Assembly: GCA_028868975.1 (NCBI GenBank)
Contig: JAGWTM010000002.1
Coordinates: 1 to 53,499 of the forward strand
Direction of reading: 5' to 3'
From: Actinomycetales bacterium
GTDB lineage: Bacteria > Actinomycetota > Actinomycetes > Actinomycetales > Microbacteriaceae
Length of the DNA stretch: 53,499 nucleotides
This document shows positions 35,872 through 44,249 of this stretch, piece after piece; the stretch's first letter is position 1, and each line of letters starts with the position of its first letter. The notes under the pieces are model-generated. The model ran no database searches and had not been told where the DNA came from. It was given only the letters and a program-made list of their open reading frames with translations. Made by a program: the position numbers and the translations under genes.

Positions 35872-37206
35872 TTGAACGTAATCAGTTTTCCACTTGACCA
35901 GAACGAACTCGAATTCACCGCTTCGGGAGGCACTACGGTTCGCCGCAGTGTTCTCCCGAGCGGTGTTCGCGTTTTAACCGAGACGGTGCCCGGTGCGCAG
36001 AGCGCATCCGTATCTTTCTCGGTGGCGGTTGGTTCACGCGATGAAACCAACGGTCACTTCGGATCGACCCACTTTCTTGAACACCTCCTGTTCAAGGGAA
36101 CCAAGCGCCGTTCCGCTTTAGACATCGCGATTGCCTTTGACTCGGTGGGCGGTTCGTCCAATGCCTCAACCGGCAAGGAGCACACCAGCTACTACGCCCG
36201 CGTGCAAGACAAGGCCCTGCCCCTCGCCATCGATGTCATCGGTGACATGCTCACCAGCTCGCTGATTGACCCAGTGGAGTTCGAAAACGAGCGCACCGTG
36301 ATTCTCGAAGAACTAGCCATGAATGATGATGATCCTCAAGATGTGGCTCATGAGGCCTTCGCGTCGGCAGTGCTAGGCACCCACGAACTTGGACGACCCA
36401 TCGGTGGCACCGAAGCGACCATCAACGCCGTCACGCGTGACGCGGTTTGGGAACACTACCAGGCCAACTATCGACCTCAGGATTTGGTCGTAGCTGCGGC
36501 GGGTGGGGTCGACCACGACCAGGTCGTGCGGTTGGTTGAGCAGTCGTTGCTCGATGCCGGCTGGCGTCTCGACCTAGCCGCAGCCCCGAGACCTCGCCGC
36601 GCGCAGGTCGCCGCCCAAATTCCAGCCGGACGTAAGCTCCAGGTGATTAACCGGCCAATCCAACAAGCCAATGTTTTAGTCGGCTGCCAAGGGCTCATCG
36701 GTCAAGACGAGCGGCGCTATGCCATGGCCATCCTCAACACAATTCTCGGTGGCGGTATGAGCTCGCGACTGTTCCAAGAGATTCGTGAGAAGCGAGGTCT
36801 TGCTTACAGCGTCTATTCGTTCAACCAGGGTTATTCCGATGGCGCTTACTTTGGTCTTTACGCGGGATGTTCACCCGCCAAGACCACTGAGGTGACGCGT
36901 CTCATGCTGGAAGAATTCGCGAAATTGGCCCAGGACGGCGTTACAGCAGCCGAGTTGGAGCTCGCCAAAGGCAACATCAACGGCGGTATGGCCCTCAAAT
37001 TTGAGAGCACCCAAGCCCGCATGAGCCGACTGGTTGGCACCGAACTAATCAACGGCGAGTTTTACGACCTGGATGCAACCATCGAACAGTTCAATGCGGT
37101 TAGCGCCGAGGATGTGCGCGAGCTTGCCGTCGACCTTCTGGGACGCCACCGGTCGATAGTCGCCGTTGGCGACATCGCCGAGACTCACTTCGATGAGTTT
37201 CTGTAA
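35872..37206 (+). CDS. M16 family zinc peptidase (processing-peptidase-like)
   Basis: 444-residue M16 metallopeptidase. The inverted zinc motif is HFLEH (residues 67-71), and the distal Glu is in the NERTVILEELAMNDDDP region. The second, non-catalytic M16 domain contains the R/Y loop (FQEIREKRGLAYSVYS). Position directly after pnp is conserved in many Gram-positives. TTG start with AAGGAAG about 8 bases upstream. The substrate is unknown. Confidence 0.92.
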   Translation: MNVISFPLDQNELEFTASGGTTVRRSVLPSGVRVLTETVPGAQSASVSFSVAVGSRDETNGHFGSTHFLEHLLFKGTKRRSALDIAIAFDSVGGSSNASTGKEHTSYYARVQDKALPLAIDVIGDMLTSSLIDPVEFENERTVILEELAMNDDDPQDVAHEAFASAVLGTHELGRPIGGTEATINAVTRDAVWEHYQANYRPQDLVVAAAGGVDHDQVVRLVEQSLLDAGWRLDLAAAPRPRRAQVAAQIPAGRKLQVINRPIQQANVLVGCQGLIGQDERRYAMAILNTILGGGMSSRLFQEIREKRGLAYSVYSFNQGYSDGAYFGLYAGCSPAKTTEVTRLMLEEFAKLAQDGVTAAELELAKGNINGGMALKFESTQARMSRLVGTELINGEFYDLDATIEQFNAVSAEDVRELAVDLLGRHRSIVAVGDIAETHFDEFL

Positions 37207-37209
37207 CCT
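37204..37209 (+). promoter_or_regulatory. -10-like TAACCT of dapB
   Basis: TAACCT overlaps the M16 stop and ends 6 bases before the dapB ATG at 37216. Confidence 0.45.
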
Positions 37210-37215
37210 AGACGC

Positions 37216-37956
37216 ATGACCATCAAAGTTGCAGTTGTCGGTGCTACCGGGCGAATGGGCAAGCTCGCCGTTGACCTCATCGAAGGAGTTCAGGATCTTT
37301 CGCTTCACGCGACGCTCGACTCCAAGAGCGAGTTGACCGACGTGCTCGGCGCAGATGTGATCTTTGAAGTGACCCGTCTCGAAGTGAGCGAAGAAGTTGT
37401 CGAGTTTGCAATTGCCAACGGCTTGAAGGTTGTTGTTGGTACCAGCGGATGGAGTGCTAGCCGGTTGGCCACTATTGCAGCCAAGCTGGATCAGGCTAAT
37501 GCCAGCGGACTTGCCGCGGCGGTGACCGTCGTTCCTAACTTCTCGATCGGTTCCATGCTCGGAAGCAAATTTGCCGCGATGGCTGCGAAATTCTTTGATT
37601 CAATCGAAATTGTTGAGGCCCACCACGCTGGCAAGATTGACTCTCCCTCGGGCACCGCGGTCAGAACTGCCGAACTCATCGCTGAAGCTCGCGCCGAACT
37701 CACGCAACCGCTGATTCCCGGTGTCGGGCAAACTGCCCGTGGTGAAGTGGTTGCCGGTGTGCCTATTCACAGCCTCCGACTTGCAGGAGTTAGCGCCAAG
37801 CAGGATGTCCACCTTGGCGGCGACAGTGAAGTTCTAACCATCAGCCATGAGGTGTCATCGATCGCGGCATACACCAAAGGCATTTTGGCTTCGATCCGCT
37901 ACACCGAGGGGAGCCGCGGTTTGACCGTTGGCCTCGCTCAGGTGCTGGGACTCTAA
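37216..37956 (+). CDS. dapB: 4-hydroxy-tetrahydrodipicolinate reductase
   Basis: 246-residue enzyme of the diaminopimelate/lysine pathway, acting after DapA. The nucleotide-binding start is VAVVGATGRMGKL and the substrate-site motif is EAHHAGKIDSPSGTA (about residues 134-148), with catalytic His and Lys. Two other genes of the pathway, dapA and dapF, are also in this window. The start appears leaderless. Confidence 0.95.
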   Translation: MTIKVAVVGATGRMGKLAVDLIEGVQDLSLHATLDSKSELTDVLGADVIFEVTRLEVSEEVVEFAIANGLKVVVGTSGWSASRLATIAAKLDQANASGLAAAVTVVPNFSIGSMLGSKFAAMAAKFFDSIEIVEAHHAGKIDSPSGTAVRTAELIAEARAELTQPLIPGVGQTARGEVVAGVPIHSLRLAGVSAKQDVHLGGDSEVLTISHEVSSIAAYTKGILASIRYTEGSRGLTVGLAQVLGL

Positions 37957-38409
37957 ATGACCGGAGCCAAACTCGGTGCGGTCGTTATGACCGGCCTGAC
38001 CGTGATGTACGTGTTTTTGCTCGGCGAAAAAGGCTGGGTCCTCTTGCAACAACCCAACGTCATAGCCAAGCTCATGGGCGGACTCATCCTGATGTTTCCC
38101 GCTGTTGCGATCTGGGCGATTATTCGCGAGCTGATCTTTGGTCTCAAGATCGAGAAACTGGCCGGCAAAGTCGAAGAGTCTGGCCAATGGCCTCAGTTCA
38201 ATTTCGAACTTCGCCCGAGCGGACGCCCAACGCGTGAATCAGCCAATGCCGAGTTTGAACGCATTCGGGGGTTGGTTGAGGCCAACGAAAACGATTGGCT
38301 GGCTTGGTTCACTCTCGGCCTGGCCTATGACGCCGCCGGAGATCGCCGACGGGCTCGCCTGGCAATGCGAAAGGCCCTGGCGCTAAACGCACAGGGCCTA
38401 ACCAAGTAG
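37957..38409 (+). CDS. Membrane protein with TPR-like tail, unknown function
   Basis: 150 residues starting directly after the dapB stop, so translation is probably coupled. Two predicted membrane helices (about 7-24 and 36-58) are followed by a soluble part whose end, NDWLAWFTLGLAYDAAGDRRRARLAMRKALALN, looks like one tetratricopeptide unit. It is likely a membrane-tethered protein-interaction module. A hairpin (38372-38379 with 38392-38399) overlaps its last codons and may end transcription. Confidence 0.75.
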   Translation: MTGAKLGAVVMTGLTVMYVFLLGEKGWVLLQQPNVIAKLMGGLILMFPAVAIWAIIRELIFGLKIEKLAGKVEESGQWPQFNFELRPSGRPTRESANAEFERIRGLVEANENDWLAWFTLGLAYDAAGDRRRARLAMRKALALNAQGLTK

Positions 38410-38415
38410 CAAAGA

Positions 38416-38874
38416 TTAGCCGCGAATAACTCCGATGCGACGGAGTCCGAGCCAGATTTGGCACCCGAGGCAGAAGGCGAACACCGCGTTCAAGAATGCC
38501 GCGATGAAGGCCAAGCCACCGAAAAGCGCCACGCCGTACTCAAACCCGAAAGCCTGAGTTGCAAGGCCTAGGGACGCGACGAAAAATCCCACGGTTTGCG
38601 CAAACTGAGGTGGGCGAGGGTCTTCTAGCTCCTTTGGAGCAGCAAGACGGGGGCGCACAAATTTCTTGAAAATGACGCCGTAGGGGTGGCGGCTGTTGCC
38701 AAGAACCGCGCCGATCAGAAACAATGCGTCAATGAACGCCAGCAGGATGAAACCGGCATCCTGAGTGTTTCGGTCTAGTCCTAGAAATACCGTTATCAAA
38801 AGCAAAACTGAAGTGATGGCAGCGCCAAAACGTGGACCGCGCGGGTCGATGCCTGCTTTTTCCTGGATGCTCAT
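38416..38874 (-). CDS. DUF4395 family membrane protein
   Basis: 152 residues with about four predicted membrane helices in two pairs. GIDPRGPRFGAAITSVLLLI and the late FAFCLGCQIW (with a CxxC pair) are DUF4395 features. The ATG overlaps the stop of the thioredoxin-like gene by one base (TAATG). The CxxC near a membrane and the coupling to a thioredoxin suggest a redox pair; the family function is unknown. Confidence 0.85.
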   Translation of the reverse strand: MSIQEKAGIDPRGPRFGAAITSVLLLITVFLGLDRNTQDAGFILLAFIDALFLIGAVLGNSRHPYGVIFKKFVRPRLAAPKELEDPRPPQFAQTVGFFVASLGLATQAFGFEYGVALFGGLAFIAAFLNAVFAFCLGCQIWLGLRRIGVIRG

Positions 38875-39332
38875 TAGATTTCGAAACTCGCTTTCTGGAT
38901 TTCATTTAATTCGTCTTGAATGACATTTACTTTGGGGGCTCCGCCAATTCGTGATTTGATTCGACCTTTGGAGTCGAGCACCAGAGTCGTTGGGGTTTGC
39001 AACACGTTGAATTTCTTGGCTAGTTCGAGTCGGTTGGTGATGTCGATTTCAACGTGGAGGATGCCGTCATCGTTCTTTTCCAATTCGCCGAGCAGCCTTG
39101 CGGTTTGGCGGCACTGGGTGCAGTACTCGCTGGAAAATTGGATGAATGTCGTCTTGCGTCCAAATTTGGTAACCAAGTTGCCATTCTTGAGCGCTGCCAA
39201 TTCTTTCAAATTGACGATTCCGCCATCCCGCACACTCTTCGAAGAACCGGTGCGGTTGCGCCAGACCGCGCCCGCAATTGCGGCAACAACTGCGAGCCCG
39301 ATAACAATGGCGATTTTCGCCTCGAGGGTCAT
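38874..39332 (-). CDS. Membrane-anchored thioredoxin-like protein
   Basis: 152 residues. One N-terminal helix (about 5-24) anchors a thioredoxin fold with the redox motif CTQC (71-74) and a cis-Pro region QTPT. The orientation should place the domain outside the cytoplasm. It is the first gene of a pair with DUF4395. On the minus strand TAGTGT (39339-39344) ends 6 bases before the ATG. Confidence 0.87.
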   Translation of the reverse strand: MTLEAKIAIVIGLAVVAAIAGAVWRNRTGSSKSVRDGGIVNLKELAALKNGNLVTKFGRKTTFIQFSSEYCTQCRQTARLLGELEKNDDGILHVEIDITNRLELAKKFNVLQTPTTLVLDSKGRIKSRIGGAPKVNVIQDELNEIQKASFEI

Positions 39333-39338
39333 AAAAAA

Positions 39339-39344
39339 ACACTA
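39339..39344 (-). promoter_or_regulatory. -10-like TAGTGT of the thioredoxin gene
   Basis: TAGTGT on the minus strand is followed by six T and then the ATG; no Shine-Dalgarno exists, so the transcript would be leaderless. Confidence 0.5.
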
Positions 39345-39414
39345 GGACGATTAGCTCGGAATCGAGGGTTTGAGACACTTTGTTACGAGTTCTGAAGGCC
39401 GGCCGACTGACGGC

Positions 39415-39420
39415 TAGGCT
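39415..39420 (+). promoter_or_regulatory. -10-like TAGGCT of thyX
   Basis: TAGGCT ends 6 bases before the GTG start at 39427; leaderless candidate. Confidence 0.55.
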
Positions 39421-39426
39421 AGTTGC

Positions 39427-40161
39427 GTGTCAGACATCGTATTTCGCAGTGACGTAACCGTTGAACTCGTGCGTGCCAGTGCCGCAGACTCCGACGTGCT
39501 CTTTGCAGCACGTGTTTCAACTCAGGGGGAGCAGACGCTCGAATCGGCTGCGGCCCAGACTTCCGCCGCAGAAGATGAAAAGCGCAACAAGGGCCTCATC
39601 AACTACCTGATGCGCGATCGTCACGGAAGCCCGTTCGAGCACAACTCGATGACCTTTTATGTGCAAGCGCCGATCTTCGTCTTCCGTGAGTTCATGCGCC
39701 ACCGCATTGCCTCGTACAACGAGGAATCAGGTCGTTACAAGGAGCTCAGCCCAACTTTCTATGTCCCGGGCCCGGACCGCAACCTGATTCAGGTTGGCAA
39801 AGCCGGCCACTATGAGTTTTTGCCCGGCACCGCCGAGCAAATTGCGCTCGTTGAACAGGAGACTCGACACACGTCAATTGCGGCCTACGAGTCTTATCAG
39901 CGCATGCTAGACGCCGGAGTGGCCCGCGAGGTTGCACGTATCGTGCTGCCACTGAACATCTACTCGAGCATGTATGTGACTATGAACGCCCGTGCCCTGA
40001 TGAACTTCCTGAGTCTGCGCACCAAGCGCGAGGGCACGCACTTTCCGTCGTTCCCGCAGCGCGAAATCGAGATGTGCGCCGAGAAAATGGAAGAGTTTTG
40101 GGCCGAGCTCATGCCTTACACCTACGAGGCTTTCAATCAGCACGGACGCGTCGCCCCTTAG
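39427..40161 (+). CDS. thyX: Flavin-dependent thymidylate synthase
   Basis: 244-residue FAD enzyme that makes dTMP from dUMP using methylene-tetrahydrofolate and NADPH. The ThyX motif RHR-x7-S is present in FMRHRIASYNEESGRYKEL (about residues 88-106), and HGSPFEHNSMTFY is a flavin-site segment. The position between dapB and dapA is the usual actinobacterial one. It ends at a good terminator. Confidence 0.96.
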   Translation: MSDIVFRSDVTVELVRASAADSDVLFAARVSTQGEQTLESAAAQTSAAEDEKRNKGLINYLMRDRHGSPFEHNSMTFYVQAPIFVFREFMRHRIASYNEESGRYKELSPTFYVPGPDRNLIQVGKAGHYEFLPGTAEQIALVEQETRHTSIAAYESYQRMLDAGVAREVARIVLPLNIYSSMYVTMNARALMNFLSLRTKREGTHFPSFPQREIEMCAEKMEEFWAELMPYTYEAFNQHGRVAP

Positions 40162-40180
40162 CGATAAGCGCGCAACCACG

Positions 40181-40215
40181 AAGCCCTGGGTTAGTCGCCC
40201 AGGGTTTCTTTTTCG
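40181..40215 (+). terminator. Terminator after thyX
   Basis: The stem 40181-40190 (AAGCCCTGGG) pairs with 40198-40207, with one G-U pair, and T-rich sequence follows. It overlaps the last codons of the convergent sulP gene. Confidence 0.8.
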
Positions 40216-41498
40216 TCCACGGGTGGGTAACGGCGATCGACCCCAGCCAGGCGCGTGTTTCGAAGCACGAGGAATAAGGCCAGTCCAATTAAAACTGCGC
40301 TAATGAGATCGAGTGCGATGGTCAACGCGAACGTCGCGACGAGAAGCAACGCATCCAACTTTGATTCGCGCGCCAGCGCCGCCAGTTCGCTCGGCTTGAT
40401 CATGCGGGCGGTGGTCGCGAAAAGCACACCGGCTAGCGCGGCAACCGGAATTTGAGCCACAACATTCGGAATTGCAACGACCACAAGGGCCAGAAAAATC
40501 GCGTGTGAGAAAGCAGCTAATCGCGATCTGGCATGGTTGCGGACATTCACGGCGGTACGAGCCAGCGCGGCGGTGGCTGGCACTCCGCCAAAGAATGGCA
40601 CCACGAGATTCGCCAAGCCCTGACCAAACAGTTCGCGGTCGGAGTCGTGCCGATATTCTGCGGCGGCCATTCGGTCAGCAACTTTGGCCGAGAGCAGGCT
40701 CTCCAAGGCAGCCAGGGTCGCCACGGCGAGTGCGCTTGGCAACAGGGCAATCCAGTTGGCGCTCGCGGTGAACGCGGCACTCGGAGCTGTCAACAGCGCG
40801 GGTAAGGTTCCGATTCGAGTTACATCCAGATTGGCGAATGAACTGGCAACAAGAGCCGTGACGACGGCAATAAGCGAGAACGGGATTCTGGGCAGCAGCC
40901 TTTCACCGGCAAGGATGAGGGCCGCGCAGCCCAGTGCAAGCGCTATGGCGTAAGGGTTCGCGGAGGCGAATTGAATCGCGGCATTCAGAGCGGTGAGCCA
41001 GACATGGTCCGTCGACTCAACCTTGATGCCTAGAGCGCTAGGAACCTGCTGCAGAGCGATCACCACGGCTATTCCAGCTGTGAAGCCCTCGACGATTGCC
41101 GTTGGAATTCGGTGGATGTGTTGCCCGAGTCTGATCCAACCCGCGAGCACTAGCAGTAGGCCAGCCATCAAGCCGACCGCAAGCACGGCATCCGTTCCAA
41201 ATTGGTGCACGATTGGAAGTAACACCACGGTCATAGCACCCGTTGGCCCCGAAACTTGATAACGGCTTCCACCGAAAATAGCCGCAATTGCCCCGGCTAG
41301 CACCGCCGTGATGATTCCCGAACCTGCGCCAAGGCCCGAAGCCATGCCAAACGCTAGAGCTAGCGGGAGCGCAACGATTGCGACCGTGAGGCCCGCGACC
41401 AGGTCCACCCTTGGGTTCGCGAACTCATCCTTGAATTCAGCCACATTCGGCAAAAGCCTCACAGGCCTGAGTCTGGCGAAACACAAAGGTGAAGTCAA
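40191..41498 (-). CDS. SulP family anion transporter lacking a STAS domain
   Basis: 435-residue SLC26/SulP-type membrane transporter (sulfate, bicarbonate or other anions). The family start DLVAGLTVAIVALPLALAFGMASGLG, the GGSRYQVSGPTGAMTVVL motif and about 12-14 hydrophobic segments are clear. The chain stops shortly after the last helix, so the C-terminal cytoplasmic STAS domain of typical members is missing. The start is uncertain: TTG 41498 is the longest, and GTG or TTG codons up to 41444 are alternatives. The substrate cannot be told from sequence. Confidence 0.88.
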   Translation of the reverse strand: MTSPLCFARLRPVRLLPNVAEFKDEFANPRVDLVAGLTVAIVALPLALAFGMASGLGAGSGIITAVLAGAIAAIFGGSRYQVSGPTGAMTVVLLPIVHQFGTDAVLAVGLMAGLLLVLAGWIRLGQHIHRIPTAIVEGFTAGIAVVIALQQVPSALGIKVESTDHVWLTALNAAIQFASANPYAIALALGCAALILAGERLLPRIPFSLIAVVTALVASSFANLDVTRIGTLPALLTAPSAAFTASANWIALLPSALAVATLAALESLLSAKVADRMAAAEYRHDSDRELFGQGLANLVVPFFGGVPATAALARTAVNVRNHARSRLAAFSHAIFLALVVVAIPNVVAQIPVAALAGVLFATTARMIKPSELAALARESKLDALLLVATFALTIALDLISAVLIGLALFLVLRNTRLAGVDRRYPPVDEKETLGD

Positions 41499-41511
41499 AT
41501 GGGCTTGCCGC

Positions 41512-41517
41512 TAATCT
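41512..41517 (+). promoter_or_regulatory. -10-like TAATCT of dapA
   Basis: TAATCT ends 7 bases before the dapA ATG at 41525; no Shine-Dalgarno lies between. Confidence 0.45.
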
Positions 41518-41524
41518 TGTAGCC

Positions 41525-42505
41525 ATGTCGCAAAATCACAAAGACTTGTTCGGCCAGGTGCTAGTTGCCCTGGTGACGCCGATGAACGCCGATGGCGAGG
41601 TCGACTGGGACGCCACTGAGAAGCACATCGACTACGTGATTTCGAACGGTGCCGATGGTGTTGTCGTGACTGGCACCACAGGCGAGACCAGCACCTTGAC
41701 CGACCCTGAAAAGATCCGTCTGGTTGAGGTGGCCAAGGCAGTGTCTAGCGGGCGCGCAAAGGTAATCACGGGTGGTGGATCGAACGAAACGGCCCACGCG
41801 ATGCAGCTTTATAAGGCCAGCGAGAAGGCCGGTGCCGATGGCGTCATGATCGTCACGCCGTATTACAACAAGCCAACTCAAGCCGGTGTGCTGACGCACT
41901 TCCGTCTTATTGCCGATGCGACAGATTTGCCGGTCATTCTTTATGACATCCCCGGTCGTGCTGGCATTCCGATCAACTACGAGACATTCCTTCGTGCTGC
42001 CAAGCACCCAAACATCGTTGCCGTGAAAGATGCCAAGGGTGATTTTGCTCAGGCTTCGCGCATCATGAATGACACTGACCTGCTCTACTTCTCGGGCGAT
42101 GACTCGAACGTTTTGCCGCACATCGCAATTGGCGCTACCGGGCTAATCGGTGTGACCGCCAATATTGCTCCGGCTGCCTACCGTGAAATGATCGACGCAA
42201 CCAACCGCAACGACTTCCACCACGCGCTAAAGGTTCACAACGCTCTCGAGCCGCTGCAGCGAGCAGCCATGACGCACGTGCCGGGAACGGTCGCGGCCAA
42301 ATACATCTTGCACGGTCTTGGACTCATCAACAGCCCTCGCGTGCGCCTTCCGCTCGTCGGTCCAGAAGACCACGAAGCTGCCAAAATCGAACAAGAGCTC
42401 GACCGCGTAGGTGTAGTACCTGGTCTTAGCTTCGAGAACTTCCGTCCAGACCGCAATGCAGCCGCCGGTGGTGCGCTGCCAAAGGTGGCTGGCACAACCC
42501 GCTAA
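41525..42505 (+). CDS. dapA: 4-hydroxy-tetrahydrodipicolinate synthase
   Basis: 326-residue Schiff-base aldolase that condenses pyruvate with aspartate semialdehyde, the first step of the diaminopimelate pathway. Lys168 in NIVAVKDAKGDF forms the Schiff base, Tyr140 in VILYDIPGR is catalytic, and VTGTTGETSTL holds the pyruvate-binding loop. ATG 41525 is preferred over an upstream in-frame codon at 41489 because family proteins begin near here and a -10-like hexamer sits between. RNase J follows after 24 bases. Confidence 0.95.
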   Translation: MSQNHKDLFGQVLVALVTPMNADGEVDWDATEKHIDYVISNGADGVVVTGTTGETSTLTDPEKIRLVEVAKAVSSGRAKVITGGGSNETAHAMQLYKASEKAGADGVMIVTPYYNKPTQAGVLTHFRLIADATDLPVILYDIPGRAGIPINYETFLRAAKHPNIVAVKDAKGDFAQASRIMNDTDLLYFSGDDSNVLPHIAIGATGLIGVTANIAPAAYREMIDATNRNDFHHALKVHNALEPLQRAAMTHVPGTVAAKYILHGLGLINSPRVRLPLVGPEDHEAAKIEQELDRVGVVPGLSFENFRPDRNAAAGGALPKVAGTTR

Positions 42506-42529
42506 ACAAGCGAGATTCGAGGGGAACCT

Positions 42530-44203
42530 TTGGTTCAAACCCTGCCCCAACCGGCACAACTGCGACCGGATGTCCTTCGCATCATTCCGCTCGGTGGAAT
42601 TGGCGAAATCGGTCGCAACATGACCGTATTTGAAATCAACGGCAAGCTACTCATCGTCGACTGCGGTGTGCTCTTTCCCGAAGAGCACCAGCCAGGTGTA
42701 GATGTGATCCTGCCCGACTTTGGCTACCTGCGCGACCGCATGGATGACGTCCTCGGCATCGTGCTCACTCACGGTCACGAGGATCACATCGGCGGTGTGC
42801 CATATCTTCTGCAATTGCGCCAGGACATCCCGCTACTCGGTTCAGGGCTAACCCTCGCACTGGTCGAGGCCAAGCTTAAAGAGCACCGCATCCAGCCTTA
42901 TTCGCTCGTGGTTCGAGAGGGCCAGCGCGAGAAGCTGGGTGACTTCGATCTCGAATTTGTCGCCGTAAACCATTCGATTCCGGATGCGCTCGCCGTGCTG
43001 ATGCGAACCCCAGCGGGCTCGGTCTTACACACCGGCGACTTCAAGATGGACCAGCTGCCGCTCGACGGTCGACTCACTGACCTCCGTGCGTTCGCGCGAA
43101 TTGGCGAGGAGGGGCTTGACCTCTTCATGTCGGATTCGACTAACGCGGATGTCCCCGGCTTCACTCCGCTCGAGAAAGATATCGGCCCGGTTCTCGAAAA
43201 CATCATCGCCCGCACGCGCAGGCGAGTAATTGTGGCGAGCTTCTCAAGCCACGTGCACCGCGTCCAGCAGGTGGTCGATGCTGCTGCGGCCAACGGTCGC
43301 AAGGTGGCCCTGGTTGGCCGTTCGATGGTTCGGAACATGCAAATTGCCAGCGAGATGGGCTATCTGAAGGTGCCGGAAGGCATTCTGATCGATGCCAAGC
43401 ACGCCACCGATATTCCGGAACATGAGCTGGTTTACATGTGCACGGGTTCTCAGGGTGAGCCGATGGCAGTTCTGGCTCGCATGGCAAATCTCGAACACGA
43501 GATCGAGCTCGGTGAAGGTGACACGGTAATTCTCGCCAGCTCGCTGATTCCGGGCAACGAGAACGCCGTCTATCGAGTAATCGACTCGTTGACCAAGCTG
43601 GGCGCAAACGTCGTCCACAAGGGCAACGCCAAAGTGCACGTTTCGGGTCACGCGGCGGCCGGTGAGCTGCTCTACTGCTACAACATCCTGAAGCCTAAGA
43701 ATGTCATGCCGGTGCACGGTGAATATCGCCACTTGATTGCGAATGGAAAGCTTGCAGAGCAGACCGGTGTTCCGCGTGAACGCATCGTGATCGGTGAGGA
43801 CGGCTGGGTCACCGATCTCGTCGACGGGCGCGCCGAAATTGTCGGTGCCGTCGAGTGCGGGCTGCTTTTTGTTGATGGTCGAACGGTCGGCAAAATCACC
43901 GAGGAAGACCTCAAGGATCGCCGAGTGCTCGCCGAGGAGGGATTCATTTCAATCTTCTGCGTTGTTGACCAAAATGGACGCGTCACGGTAGGTCCCGAGA
44001 TTCGCGCGCGAGCCTTCGCTGAGGAGGACCACGTCTTTGATGATGTGCGTCCGCTGATTGAGAGGGCACTTGCCGAGGCGGCCGGGGAGGGCGTGACGGA
44101 CACGTACGCGCTGCAGCAGGTGATTCGTCGCACCATCGGAACGTGGGTGAATCGAGCTCACCGCCGTCGCCCAATGATCATTCCGGTGGTAGTTCGCGGC
44201 TAG
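42530..44203 (+). CDS. rnj: Ribonuclease J
   Basis: 557-residue metallo-beta-lactamase/beta-CASP exo- and endoribonuclease. The zinc motif HGHEDHIGG is at residues 81-89, the beta-CASP segment includes SDSTNADVPGFT and VASFSSHVHRVQQV, and MPVHGEYRHLIANGKLAEQ holds the last zinc ligand. TTG start with AGGGGAA upstream. The dapA-rnj-ftsK order is typical of Actinobacteria. Confidence 0.95.
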   Translation: MVQTLPQPAQLRPDVLRIIPLGGIGEIGRNMTVFEINGKLLIVDCGVLFPEEHQPGVDVILPDFGYLRDRMDDVLGIVLTHGHEDHIGGVPYLLQLRQDIPLLGSGLTLALVEAKLKEHRIQPYSLVVREGQREKLGDFDLEFVAVNHSIPDALAVLMRTPAGSVLHTGDFKMDQLPLDGRLTDLRAFARIGEEGLDLFMSDSTNADVPGFTPLEKDIGPVLENIIARTRRRVIVASFSSHVHRVQQVVDAAAANGRKVALVGRSMVRNMQIASEMGYLKVPEGILIDAKHATDIPEHELVYMCTGSQGEPMAVLARMANLEHEIELGEGDTVILASSLIPGNENAVYRVIDSLTKLGANVVHKGNAKVHVSGHAAAGELLYCYNILKPKNVMPVHGEYRHLIANGKLAEQTGVPRERIVIGEDGWVTDLVDGRAEIVGAVECGLLFVDGRTVGKITEEDLKDRRVLAEEGFISIFCVVDQNGRVTVGPEIRARAFAEEDHVFDDVRPLIERALAEAAGEGVTDTYALQQVIRRTIGTWVNRAHRRRPMIIPVVVRG

Positions 44204-44209
44204 GTCGTG

Positions 44210-44228
44210 CCTGACGAGATTTGTCAGG
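44210..44228 (+). other. Hairpin between rnj and ftsK
   Basis: CCTGAC (44210-44215) pairs with GTCAGG (44223-44228), loop GAGATTT. It is followed by sequence with a T-rich stretch further on; partial termination is possible. Confidence 0.4.
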
Positions 44229-44237
44229 TCACGCTGT

Positions 44238-44243
44238 TATTTT
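44238..44243 (+). promoter_or_regulatory. -10-like TATTTT of ftsK
   Basis: TATTTT ends 6 bases before the ftsK ATG at 44250; no Shine-Dalgarno lies between. Confidence 0.45.
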
Positions 44244-44249
44244 TGACCC

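Noticed and set aside
36477-36698. Minus-strand 73-codon frame in the M16 peptidase gene
   Set aside because: It is antisense to a well-conserved gene and without start signals.
44221-44243. TTGTCA (44221-44226) as a -35 partner for the ftsK -10
   Set aside because: The spacing to TATTTT is only 11 bases, too short for a normal sigma-A promoter.
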